From Flavobacterium sp. (lineage in GTDB: Bacteria > Bacteroidota > Bacteroidia > Flavobacteriales > Flavobacteriaceae), in the NCBI RefSeq assembly GCF_004211145.1, contig NZ_SEBS01000001.1, positions 62,001 through 126,000 of the forward strand: a DNA stretch of 64,000 nt, given 5' to 3'. Below, piece by piece: positions 26,470 to 35,360 of this stretch (its first letter is position 1; each line of letters opens with the position of its first letter). The position numbers and the translations under genes were made by a program. The notes below the pieces were generated by a model. It saw only the letters and a program-made list of their open reading frames with translations. It did no database searches and was not told the DNA's origin.

Positions 26470-28073
26470 CAGTATTTCCGTTTCCCCCAAATTGGCCTTC
26501 CTGTTCCCGTGAAACCACTTATCGTGATCGTGCGTCGACGTGGCGAGGCTTCCCAATCCCAACCGTTCGAGACTTTACATTCCTGATCGTTGAGCATAAG
26601 CGTTCGCGTTTGGTCGTCGTACGCCCAGTTTCCGGACATAGCTCCCGTAAATGTTCCGTTGGCGTTCAATACCAGTGAAGCCGAGCGTTGTATTTGTCGA
26701 TATTGGTATTCCATTGTGATCACGTCCCAAGTTCCCGTGAGATCGGCGTTCGTGATCGCGACTTGCGGCACGGCGGCGTAACGTTCGGGAGCTACGGTCG
26801 GCCAGCCGTCAGATGTCCATTGGAGTTCGCGCACGTGACCCATCATGACAGCGTTCGAGACGTTGATTCCCGGAACATTTTCAGGAAGTCGGCCTTGGGA
26901 AGCGAAGAACCATTTTCCGGTCGCCTCGTCCTTAAACACCGAACAATGCGAAATTCCGACCCAACCCGTGTGCGTCCCGAATGCGTACGGATGCGTCAAC
27001 ATCGGCCAACATTCGGCTCCCGCTGAAACATCTTCGCCGTTGTAGCCCAAGTATGGGCCGTTGATGTTTTGCGAACGCGCGACCCTCGTATTGTAGGCGA
27101 CCGAAAGTTCATCGTATGCGACGAACATATAATAATAACCCGTGTCAGGATTGTAGATGACTTCAGCACCTTCGAGCGCCTGCCAACGGTTGTTCGCGAG
27201 ATTTCCGCGGCCTGCGATTCGCGTTCCGTAGTCGTCTATCGTGTTGAGCTGTGTCGGTTTTCCGGTTGCGGGATCGAGGTCGAGCGATGCGATTCCCGTC
27301 ATCCATGAACCGTAGATTAGTTTGTGCTCGCCGGTCTGCGTGATGATGTAACTCGGATCTATGCCGTTGAATTTGTAATACGAATACCAGTCGTTGCCGC
27401 CGCTTCGGATGTAATCGGTCGCGCCATCGGTTTCCGAACAGACGACCATTCCCTTATCGACCCAATTGTTCGATTCGAGGCTCGTCGTTTCCATAAGTCC
27501 GATGTACGGACGCTCGCCCCAGGATGTATTCGGGTCGGTTCCCGTGATCAGGTTGTTCACGACGATGCTGTAATACATTCTGTAAACGCTTCCGACTTTT
27601 CGCACACACGGCGCCCAAAATCCGAACGACGGATTGTCGATCGCAGGCAGTCCCATTTGCGCACGTTTGCTGTTCATCGTGTCCTTGACCCAAGCCGGAG
27701 CCGCCGTCATCGTGGAACCGATGTATTCCCAGTTGACCAGATCGGTCGATCGTCGGCTATGGAAATGACCGTGGCCTTCGTGTGCGTTGCCGTACGAAGC
27801 GTCGGTTTGGTACATGTAAAAATAATTGCCTTCTTTTACGACCGATGGATCGTGCACGTTGGCCAGATTCCATTGGGCACGGTTTTCCCAACCTGCGATC
27901 GATGTGTAATTGTCAGGGTATGTCGGGCCCGGAAATGTTTCCACGTAAACCGGATCCGTGGGATCGACGGGAACGGGATCTTTCGGGCTGTCCTCATCGG
28001 AACAAGAAACGAAAGCCGCCATCAATACAGCCGTCGCGAATACTTTATACGTTGTAATGTTGTGGTTTTTCAT
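26469..28073 (-). CDS. GH43 endo-arabinanase with C-terminal beta domain, lipoprotein
   Basis: This 534-residue lipoprotein (lipobox AAFVSC) has a GH43 propeller with VHDPSVV, GIDPSYII and LEGAEVIY. The C-terminal domain (about residues 430-534) carries LTGTWDVITMEYQYRQ and FTGAMSGNWAYDD, typical of surface endo-alpha-1,5-L-arabinanases. I use the internal Met at 28073 because the ORF-track start would overlap the upstream gene. As a lipoprotein it probably acts at the cell surface, making oligosaccharides for SusCD. Confidence 0.88.
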   Translation of the reverse strand: MKNHNITTYKVFATAVLMAAFVSCSDEDSPKDPVPVDPTDPVYVETFPGPTYPDNYTSIAGWENRAQWNLANVHDPSVVKEGNYFYMYQTDASYGNAHEGHGHFHSRRSTDLVNWEYIGSTMTAAPAWVKDTMNSKRAQMGLPAIDNPSFGFWAPCVRKVGSVYRMYYSIVVNNLITGTDPNTSWGERPYIGLMETTSLESNNWVDKGMVVCSETDGATDYIRSGGNDWYSYYKFNGIDPSYIITQTGEHKLIYGSWMTGIASLDLDPATGKPTQLNTIDDYGTRIAGRGNLANNRWQALEGAEVIYNPDTGYYYMFVAYDELSVAYNTRVARSQNINGPYLGYNGEDVSAGAECWPMLTHPYAFGTHTGWVGISHCSVFKDEATGKWFFASQGRLPENVPGINVSNAVMMGHVRELQWTSDGWPTVAPERYAAVPQVAITNADLTGTWDVITMEYQYRQIQRSASLVLNANGTFTGAMSGNWAYDDQTRTLMLNDQECKVSNGWDWEASPRRRTITISGFTGTGRPIWGKRKY

Positions 28074-28074
28074 G

Positions 28075-29616
28075 TTAATTTGCTTCAAAAACGATTACTG
28101 AAAACGGCGGAATGTTCACGCTCAACGTGCCATTTTTGTATGTAAAATCCTTGAATGGCTTCGGCGTGATCGCGTTTGGTTTGTCGAATGTGTTGTGGTC
28201 TTGCAGTTTGGCTGACGAAATGATCTGGGCCGAGAAATTCTTGAGTTTCAATGCGTCGAGTTTCACTTCGGTCGTTATTTTTTTCGAAGCGTCGATGTTG
28301 ACCAATGAAATATGTGTTTTTCCATCCTTTGAAGATGCCGATGCTGAGATCGCGGGCAAATTTTCTTTTCCGAACGTATAATTCGGGCCTGAAACTTTTA
28401 TCGGGATCAACTTCGCGTCTTGATGTACTTTGTACAAATGCATCACATGATACGTTGGCGTAAGCAACATTTTGTCGTCTTTTGTCAGGATGACGGCCTG
28501 TAATACGTTAACCGTTTGCGCGAGGTTCGCCATGCGGACTCGGTCGCTGTGGTTGTTGAAAATGTTCAATGTCGTTCCTGCGATCATCGCATCGCGCATC
28601 GTATTCTGCTGATACAGGAAACCCGGATTCGTGCCCGGTTCAACGTCATACCAGCCGCCCCATTCGTCCACCACGAGCGCGGTTTTCTTCGCGGCATCGT
28701 ACTTGTCCATGATGTCGCTGTGTTTTTGTACGAGCTCTTCCATTTTGAGAGCCGTCTTCATCGTCGCGAAATATTGGGTTTCGTCAAATCCTGTCGACGA
28801 GCCTTTCTTGTCCCATTCCACGAACGAATACGAATGCAACGCAACGCCTTCGATCATGTTTCTCGGGATGTCGCGCATCAAAACCTCGGTCCAGTGATAA
28901 TCGGCTACGTTTGCGCCCGATGCGATTCGGAACAGTTTATCAGTGTTGTTCCAATCGGTCATGAAGGTCGCGTATTGCTTGTAGAGATTGGCGTAATACT
29001 CGGGAGTCATGTTTCCGCCGCAACCCCACATTTCGTTTCCGACGCCCCAAAACTTTACGCCCCAAGGTGCTTGACGATTGTTTTTTTTGCGCAGTTCGCT
29101 CATGGGCGAATTTCCGGGATGGTTTACATATTGCACCCAGTCGGTGAATTCCTGCACGGTTCCTGATCCGACATTGGCAGCCAGGTACGGGTCGGCTCCG
29201 ATCGCTTCGCAAAGCCCAAGGAAATCGTGGGTCCCGAAGCTGTTGTCCTCAGTCACGCCGCCCCACCATTGGTTGACCATGGAAGGTCTTGCGTCACGTG
29301 GTCCGATTCCGTTTTTCCAGTGATACGTGTCGGCGAAACATCCTCCGGGCCAGCGCAAATTGGGAACACCCAAATCTTTCAACGCCAGAATGATGTCGTT
29401 GCGCACGCCGTTCGTGTTCGGGATTTTGCTTTTCTCGCCCACGTAGAAACCGTCGTAGATGCAACGACCCAAATGTTCGGCAAAATGTCCGTAGATATGT
29501 TTGCTGATGGTTGGCGCTGCGGCATCGGGCGCAACGGTGACGACCGCGGTCTGCGATTGTGCGAAAATCGGCGACAGGGCCGAAATAAGGAACAGGAGTA
29601 GGATTTTCTTTGACAT
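28075..29616 (-). CDS. GH51 alpha-N-arabinofuranosidase (classical type)
   Basis: This 513-residue protein matches the well-studied single-domain GH51 enzymes: HIYGHFAEHLGRCIYDG near the N-terminus, LRWPGGCFADTYHWKNGIGP, the acid/base Glu in GVGNEMWGCGGNM and the nucleophile in VDEWGGWYDVEPG. A signal peptide (ISALSPIFAQ) is present. I start at ATG 29616 (MSKKILLLF), since the ten upstream residues do not resemble a signal. It lies just after susD and is presumably periplasmic, finishing imported oligosaccharides. Confidence 0.93.
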   Translation of the reverse strand: MSKKILLLFLISALSPIFAQSQTAVVTVAPDAAAPTISKHIYGHFAEHLGRCIYDGFYVGEKSKIPNTNGVRNDIILALKDLGVPNLRWPGGCFADTYHWKNGIGPRDARPSMVNQWWGGVTEDNSFGTHDFLGLCEAIGADPYLAANVGSGTVQEFTDWVQYVNHPGNSPMSELRKKNNRQAPWGVKFWGVGNEMWGCGGNMTPEYYANLYKQYATFMTDWNNTDKLFRIASGANVADYHWTEVLMRDIPRNMIEGVALHSYSFVEWDKKGSSTGFDETQYFATMKTALKMEELVQKHSDIMDKYDAAKKTALVVDEWGGWYDVEPGTNPGFLYQQNTMRDAMIAGTTLNIFNNHSDRVRMANLAQTVNVLQAVILTKDDKMLLTPTYHVMHLYKVHQDAKLIPIKVSGPNYTFGKENLPAISASASSKDGKTHISLVNIDASKKITTEVKLDALKLKNFSAQIISSAKLQDHNTFDKPNAITPKPFKDFTYKNGTLSVNIPPFSVIVFEAN

Positions 29617-29679
29617 GATCGTGTGATAAAAAGACATGGCAGGCAAAAATACCTGCCATGAATTTCAAATTTTTGATTT

Positions 29680-31245
29680 TTAGTAACCGTCGTTTTGCGT
29701 GGTTCCTGGATTGTTATCGATTTCCAACTGCGGAATCGGGAAAAATTCGTGACCCGGAACGTACGTATTGTACTCGGCATCGCGCGCTTTGAGCCACTCC
29801 AATTTTACAGGATCCTGAAGCCATCCCCAACGGCGGATGTCGTCGAAACGGTGTCCTTCAAGTGCGAACTCCAACATGCGCTCGTGCCCGATCTGTTCAC
29901 GCATTTGCGACTGTGTCATGCCTGGATTCGCAACGGCCAAATCAGGAAGCCCGACACGTGAGCGGACCATTTGGATATACTGGTACGCATCGGCGGTTTG
30001 TCCAGCTTCGTTCAGACATTCGGCGTACATCAACAACACGTCGGAATAACGCATCAAACGTTCGTTGATTCCCGAGCGCCAGTCGTATTCGTTGGCGAAT
30101 TCACCATCAGAGTTTTGGTATTTGCGACAGAAAAGTTCGTTCAGATCAGACGGACTGTTCGCATAAAACGTCGCGAAATCCTGACCGTATAACATCATGC
30201 CGCCCGGCTTGTTGTAGAACATCGTGGCGTCGAGGCGTGGATCTACGTCTCCCCCGGTCGTAGGTTCAAGCAAGAACTCGTTATACAAAGTCCAGCTTGG
30301 CTGCACGTCGGTCCATCCGAAGTTGCGCGGCGCATACGTGATCGCACGAGCCGACGTTTTCCCCCAACCTGAAGCGGGAACTCCGCCCCAACCTAGATCG
30401 ACACCTCCGGCGCTGCGGCTGAACTGTACCTCGAAAATAGATTCGGAGTTGTTCTCGTTCGCAGTCGTAAAGTTGTCGCGGTAATTTGAAACCAACGAAT
30501 ATTGATTCGAGCTGATCACGGTTTGGAATGCTTGTCTCGCGCTTTCGAAATCTCCGGTGAACAAATGCGCTTTCCCTAAATATGCGATTGCAGCACCTTT
30601 CGTGGCGCGACCTTTCTGACCTTGATCGGCTCCGGTTACTTCGTCGTAATTGTTCGGAAGCAGGTCGGCCGCCATTTGGAAATCGGCTTTGACTTGCGCC
30701 CAACCTTCTTCCTCGGTTTTCTGGGCATTGTACAACTGTGAATTGTCCAATGGCAAAGGCACGCGTTTGAACATGTTCACGGCGTGGAAGAAATACAGCC
30801 CGCGAAGGAAATAGGCCTGGCCTAAGATTCGGTTCTTGTACGCTTCGTCGGCAAATGTAATATCAGGAACATGCGCCAAAACCTGATTGGCGCGGTAGAT
30901 TCCCTGATAGTAGGTTTCAAACGCCCAACCGTAGATCGCGGCATCGGCGATACTTGAATTGAAACGGCCTACGTTCGCCATGGCCGCCCACGGTGAATTA
31001 CTGCGCGTGTCGTCGCCTTTAAGGTCAAGCAAAAGCGGTGTGCTTCGCATGTAGGTTCCGTCGGTAAGCAAACTTCCGTACACGGCATTCACGCCGAGCA
31101 ACGCATCGTTTTCGTCTTGCCAGAATGTGCTTTCGGATTCGTTGTTCGGATCCAGCTGTACCAAATCGTCTTCGCTGACACAACCAATCATGAGCAGGCT
31201 CAAAACCGGTGTCAACAAGAATAGTTTAAAATTTACGTTCTTCAT
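29680..31245 (-). CDS. susD: SusD/RagB family surface glycan-binding lipoprotein
   Basis: This 521-residue lipoprotein (lipobox LLMIGC) has the SusD fold: an N-terminal helix with NESESTFWQDENDALLGVNAVYGSL, TPR-like helices including RGLYFFHAVNMFKRVP, and a C-terminal LRYSDVLLMYAECLNEAG segment. It caps the SusC channel and captures arabinan fragments at the surface. It follows susC by 18 bp. Confidence 0.95.
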   Translation of the reverse strand: MKNVNFKLFLLTPVLSLLMIGCVSEDDLVQLDPNNESESTFWQDENDALLGVNAVYGSLLTDGTYMRSTPLLLDLKGDDTRSNSPWAAMANVGRFNSSIADAAIYGWAFETYYQGIYRANQVLAHVPDITFADEAYKNRILGQAYFLRGLYFFHAVNMFKRVPLPLDNSQLYNAQKTEEEGWAQVKADFQMAADLLPNNYDEVTGADQGQKGRATKGAAIAYLGKAHLFTGDFESARQAFQTVISSNQYSLVSNYRDNFTTANENNSESIFEVQFSRSAGGVDLGWGGVPASGWGKTSARAITYAPRNFGWTDVQPSWTLYNEFLLEPTTGGDVDPRLDATMFYNKPGGMMLYGQDFATFYANSPSDLNELFCRKYQNSDGEFANEYDWRSGINERLMRYSDVLLMYAECLNEAGQTADAYQYIQMVRSRVGLPDLAVANPGMTQSQMREQIGHERMLEFALEGHRFDDIRRWGWLQDPVKLEWLKARDAEYNTYVPGHEFFPIPQLEIDNNPGTTQNDGY

Positions 31246-31263
31246 GATTCAATTTTTTTCTTA

Positions 31264-34200
31264 TTAAAAACTAATGTCAACTCCAAAAAGGACTCCGCGT
31301 GGGTTCGGGAATGAACCGCCGTCAACACCGCGTGAAAGCACGTTTCCGTTGTAGTTGATGTCAGGATCCAAACCGCGGTAGTTCGTGAACGTGTACAGGT
31401 TTTGGCCTGATACATAAACACGGGCTCTTTTGATGAATAAATCTTTCAATGGCAATGTATAGCCAAGTTCCACGCTCTGTATCCTCAAGTAATTACCGCT
31501 TTCCACGAAACGGTTCGACGGGCGTGAGTTTCCGTTAAGGTCGCGGTAATCGACGCGCGGCACGTTCGTGTCGGTGTTGTCGACTGTCCAGTGGTCAACC
31601 AAGTCAGTGCTGTAATTATTCAATCCGCTTGTCATCAACGCGTTGTACATGCTGTTGTAGATCTTGTTTCCTCCGACTCCTTGAAGGAAAATCGACAAAT
31701 CAACACCTTTATAGCTTGCATTCGCGTTTATTCCGTAAGAGATTTTAGGGATTGTTGTTCCTTGGTACGTACGGTCTTCATCGTTGATGATGTCGTCTCC
31801 GTTAACGTCCTTGAATTTCACGTCACCCGGAACGGCGTTCGCTTGGAAAGCGTGTGCGTCGATTTCGGCTTGGTTTTGGAAAATTCCTTCAGTTTGATAG
31901 ACGAAAAGTTCTCCGAGTGAACGCCCGACCTCTGTTTTCGAATTGATTCCGAAAAGAGGCAAATTGTCGTCCCCGATCTTCAACACCTTATTCTTGATCG
32001 TTCCCAAGTTGGCCGAAATCCCGTATTTGAATTCCCTGTCCTGATTCTGGTAACCCAAGGCGAATTCCCATCCGTAGTTCTTGAATGTCGCCGCGTTGGT
32101 CACGATTTGCGCAGGGAAAGAACCCGTTGAAAAAGGAAGTGGCACGGGAGCGAGGATATCTTCAGACGTCTTCACGAAATATTCGGCTGAGAAAGTCAAC
32201 TTGTTGTTGAAGAATGCCGTTTCAAGAGCGACGTTGGCCGTTTTTGTCGTTTCCCAGCTGATGTTCTGATCCAAACGCGCCACGTTCGTTGTTCCCGGTG
32301 CGGTCTGGTCGTTGAAATCGTAGCTCGAGAATGCGTTGACCGTTTGTGAGAAAAAGTATGGCCCGATAGCGTTGTTACCCGTCAAACCGTAACCTCCGCG
32401 CAATTTCGCAGCAGTCCACCAAGACGGAAGCTTGAAGTCGTTGTGGATTTTCCAAGCGCCGCTCACCGAGTAGAAATCACCTGCGTTATTCTGCTCAGGG
32501 AAAAGTGAAGAACGGTCCTGACGCCATGTTCCTTGAATGATGTAGCGGTCGTCGAACGTATAGATCGCACGCCCCAGGTAGGAAACGCGTGTTTCGACGG
32601 CTTCATATTCTCCTGCCGAATTGTTGTCGGCGTATTCAAGATGTGCGATCTCACCCGGTTGGAAACCTACGCCACGTGACCAATGACGGTAACGGTCGTT
32701 GCGTTCCTGTACATAACCTCCGAGTAATTCTATGTGGTGTTTTCCAAAAGTGCGGTCATAGGTAAGCAAGTTATCGATGATCGTGCGTTGGTTTTTACCG
32801 TTGTCGACGTCAAGCGATGCCTCGTCGTTTGTCGTAATATAATACCAGCCCAAATCACTCGGCGGAACAAAGAAACGGTTTCCGTAATGCAATTGGTCGG
32901 CACTCAAGCTCAACTTGTACTTCAAACCGTTTAGGATTTCGAATTCTCCCCAAACATTACCCAGGAAACGGTCGCGGTAGCCTTCGTTCTTGACGAGGTT
33001 GTTCCATCCGATGACGTTCAACGTGATGGCGCGTTGCGTGAAGTTGTCGGCACCTCCGTATCCGCCAAGACGGTTTTCATCGTACACGGGCATAGTCGGA
33101 ATCGCCTGTAAAAGGTTTAGGATATTCGATGTTCCGGGCAAGTATTCGCTGAAACTGTCCTTGTTCGAATCGGAATACGAAAGTTTTGCACCGAACCTGA
33201 ACTTGCCGAGTTTTCCTCCGAGGTTCAAATTCGTAGACGTACGCACATATTCCTGAGGCGAACGCACATAACTCGTGTTTTCGAATCGGTCGAGGTTGAG
33301 GCTGAAGTTGAACGTTTCAGTTCCTCCGGCAAGATTGATCGCCTGGTTTTGCAATTGTCCCGTGCGGAAAGCGGCATCCTGCCAATCCGTATTCACGTCG
33401 TCTATATAAAATTCGCTCGTCGGATCATTTCCGGGAAGCGGAACGTTAAGGTTGATCGGATCGGCGACCCAAGCCTCGTTTGCGATCTGCTGATATTGCT
33501 CACGATCAGTAAGCGAAAGTTTCTTCGCTACGTTCTGGAATCCGACAACCGACTTCAAGTTGATGTTCAGTTTGCCGTTTTTCCCTTTTTTGGTCGTGAT
33601 AATGATTACACCGCCCGCACCACGAACACCGTAGATCGCTGCCGCCGATGCATCTTTAAGCACCTGCATCGACTCGATGTCGCCCGGAGCGAAATCGTAT
33701 GGATCGTCCACGATCACGCCGTCGATAACGAATGTCGGGTTGTTATTGGTCAATGACGAAGCACCGCGGATCTTGATGTTCACGAAACCTCCAGGCTCAC
33801 CCGAAGATTGGACGGTCACGCCCGCAACTTGTCCTTGCAACATCTTGGCGACATCATGCGTGACGGTTTTTTTGGCGTCATCGACATCGACAACTGAAAT
33901 CGCGCCGGTCAGGTCGGATTTCTTCTGCGTACCGTATCCGATTACGACTACTTCATTCAAAGTATTTTCATCGGGCGACAATTTGATGTCGATTTTAGTT
34001 TGGCCGGCGAGTTTTACTTCCTGCGAAACGAATCCGACGAATGAGAAAACAAGAATGTCACCTGACTTGGCGGAAATCTCATATTTTCCGTCGATATCTG
34101 AGGCGATTGCATTGGTGCTTCCTTTAACGGCTACGTTTGCCATTGGCAATGGCATTCCCGTATCGGACGCAGTGATCGTACCGCTAACAGGACTCTGGGC

Positions 34201-34299
34201 GCTCATGCCCAAAATCGAAAACAGCAATACGACTCCTGCAAACCGTACTCTCGCGAGACTGCCTGAAGCGCATTTTAACAACTTGGTTAGTGTCATCAT
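31264..34299 (-). CDS. susC: SusC/RagA family TonB-dependent outer-membrane transporter
   Basis: This 1011-residue receptor has a signal peptide (to about residue 35), a carboxypeptidase-D-like regulatory domain (SGTITASDTGMPLPMANV), the SusC plug motif region VVVIGYGTQKKSDLTGAISVV, a plug with IKIRGASSLTNNNPTFVIDGVIVDDP, and a 22-strand barrel ending in GVLFGVDISF with terminal Phe. It imports oligosaccharides using TonB energy. It is the first gene of the arabinan operon, with a consensus promoter and two operator-like palindromes upstream. Confidence 0.96.
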   Translation of the reverse strand: MMTLTKLLKCASGSLARVRFAGVVLLFSILGMSAQSPVSGTITASDTGMPLPMANVAVKGSTNAIASDIDGKYEISAKSGDILVFSFVGFVSQEVKLAGQTKIDIKLSPDENTLNEVVVIGYGTQKKSDLTGAISVVDVDDAKKTVTHDVAKMLQGQVAGVTVQSSGEPGGFVNIKIRGASSLTNNNPTFVIDGVIVDDPYDFAPGDIESMQVLKDASAAAIYGVRGAGGVIIITTKKGKNGKLNINLKSVVGFQNVAKKLSLTDREQYQQIANEAWVADPINLNVPLPGNDPTSEFYIDDVNTDWQDAAFRTGQLQNQAINLAGGTETFNFSLNLDRFENTSYVRSPQEYVRTSTNLNLGGKLGKFRFGAKLSYSDSNKDSFSEYLPGTSNILNLLQAIPTMPVYDENRLGGYGGADNFTQRAITLNVIGWNNLVKNEGYRDRFLGNVWGEFEILNGLKYKLSLSADQLHYGNRFFVPPSDLGWYYITTNDEASLDVDNGKNQRTIIDNLLTYDRTFGKHHIELLGGYVQERNDRYRHWSRGVGFQPGEIAHLEYADNNSAGEYEAVETRVSYLGRAIYTFDDRYIIQGTWRQDRSSLFPEQNNAGDFYSVSGAWKIHNDFKLPSWWTAAKLRGGYGLTGNNAIGPYFFSQTVNAFSSYDFNDQTAPGTTNVARLDQNISWETTKTANVALETAFFNNKLTFSAEYFVKTSEDILAPVPLPFSTGSFPAQIVTNAATFKNYGWEFALGYQNQDREFKYGISANLGTIKNKVLKIGDDNLPLFGINSKTEVGRSLGELFVYQTEGIFQNQAEIDAHAFQANAVPGDVKFKDVNGDDIINDEDRTYQGTTIPKISYGINANASYKGVDLSIFLQGVGGNKIYNSMYNALMTSGLNNYSTDLVDHWTVDNTDTNVPRVDYRDLNGNSRPSNRFVESGNYLRIQSVELGYTLPLKDLFIKRARVYVSGQNLYTFTNYRGLDPDINYNGNVLSRGVDGGSFPNPRGVLFGVDISF

Positions 34300-34328
34300 A
34301 ATCAGTTAAAGATTTGTTTAGTTAAATA

Positions 34329-34345
34329 AATGTGTTTTTTACACT
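34329..34345. promoter_or_regulatory. Putative AraR operator downstream of the susC -7 box
   Basis: AATGT-N7-ACACT, one arm base away from the araB palindrome. It lies just after the -7 box, over the expected transcription start, a classic repressor position. Confidence 0.55.
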
Positions 34346-34347
34346 TC

Positions 34348-34377
34348 CAAATTTAGTTAAAGTTTTAAGAAAAGCAA
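34348..34377 (-). promoter_or_regulatory. Consensus promoter of the susC operon
   Basis: On the minus strand TTG (34377-34375), exactly 19 bp, then TAAATTTG (34355-34348). This is a full match to the Bacteroidota -33/-7 promoter, about 50 bp upstream of the susC start. Confidence 0.8.
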
Positions 34378-34393
34378 GAATTTTTTTTTCATA

Positions 34394-34410
34394 AGTGAAA
34401 TTTTAACACT
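34394..34410. promoter_or_regulatory. Putative AraR operator upstream of the susC -33 box
   Basis: AGTGA-N7-ACACT. Together with flanks (ATAAGTG before, AAT after) it repeats the araB operator region closely. It lies between divergent susC and araR, so it may also autoregulate araR. Confidence 0.6.
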
Positions 34411-34539
34411 AATAAATTGAGAACCTGTCAATACTACATCGTTTACTTTTGTCAAATCCTCAGTTTGCCGAATAAGTGTGAATCCTTGTTTTATTCGGGG
34501 TTTGTGGTTATCTTGCCCCTGATTTCAGATTATTAGCGC

Positions 34540-35226
34540 ATGGAAAATTATCAGGACCAAGACAAAATTTTACTCGCCGTAGATTGTATTATTTTCGGAT
34601 TCGATAAGAAAAACCTGAAAATTTTGCTCATAAAAAGAGATTTCGAGCCCGAACGCGGACGCTGGTCACTAATGGGCGGATTCCTCAAAAAAGACGAAAC
34701 CCTCGACGATGCCGCGAATCGCGTGCTTAATCACCTGACAGGATTGCACGATGTCTACCTCGAACAATTGCGTGCTTACAGCGCGATCGATCGCGATCCC
34801 GTTGAACGAACTGTTTCGGTTTCGTACTATGCGCTTATCAATGCCTCCGAGAATTCGACGACACTAAACAGCGACTTCTCGGCCAAATGGTTCAATATTG
34901 ACGAAGCGCCGAGTTTGATTTTCGACCACAAAGCCATGGTTTCGAATGCGATGCTCCGACTCCGGCGACGCGCGCTCACCAAACCCATCGGATTCGAATT
35001 GCTTCCCGCGAAATTCACGATGAAACAACTTCAGATCTTGTACGAGGCGATTTTGGGCGAAAAACTCGACAAACGCAATTTCATCAACAAGATCAATTCG
35101 CTCGACATCCTTTTGAAAACCGAGGAAAAGGACATGAACTCGTCCCGAAAAGGATCGTTTTTGTACATGTTTGATGAGGTGAAGTATGGGAATAAGGTTA
35201 AGGAAGGATTTGCGTTTAAACTTTAG
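34540..35226 (+). CDS. araR: AraR: Nudix-fold transcriptional regulator of arabinose utilisation
   Basis: This 228-residue protein has an N-terminal Nudix domain and a C-terminal winged-helix domain (LLPAKFTMKQLQILYEAILGEKL), the NrtR/AraR arrangement known from Bacteroides thetaiotaomicron. The Nudix box is degenerate: G-x5-E-x7-R is present in GGFLKKDETLDDAANR, but the following REUxEE reads RVLNHL, so the metal-binding glutamates are gone and hydrolysis is unlikely. It should bind arabinose and release DNA. Divergent from susC. A TACTTTTG box (34444-34451) and an ATAAGTGT half-site at 34472 lie upstream. Confidence 0.88.
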   Translation: MENYQDQDKILLAVDCIIFGFDKKNLKILLIKRDFEPERGRWSLMGGFLKKDETLDDAANRVLNHLTGLHDVYLEQLRAYSAIDRDPVERTVSVSYYALINASENSTTLNSDFSAKWFNIDEAPSLIFDHKAMVSNAMLRLRRRALTKPIGFELLPAKFTMKQLQILYEAILGEKLDKRNFINKINSLDILLKTEEKDMNSSRKGSFLYMFDEVKYGNKVKEGFAFKL

Positions 35227-35239
35227 TGCCTGAGGAAAT

Positions 35240-35274
35240 GAGTGCCTGAGTGCCTGAGTGCCTGAGTGCCTGAG
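35240..35274. repeat. Tandem 8-bp repeat GAGTGCCT
   Basis: Four perfect head-to-tail copies of GAGTGCCT plus a partial fifth follow directly after the araR stop codon. A related unit precedes them at 35225. No function is apparent; the array could change length by slippage. Confidence 0.9.
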
Positions 35275-35360
35275 TTTCTGATATTCTAAATTCAGGGATC
35301 GTTTTTTATGGACATGCGATGCGATTTCGTCACTATTTTCGCGGTCTAACATTTAACAAG

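Noticed and set aside
34468-34498. CCGAATAA/TTATTCGG inverted repeat upstream of araR as a fifth AraR operator
   Set aside because: It contains one half-site AGTGT, but the other arm at N7 does not match ACACT. It may be a different regulatory hairpin.
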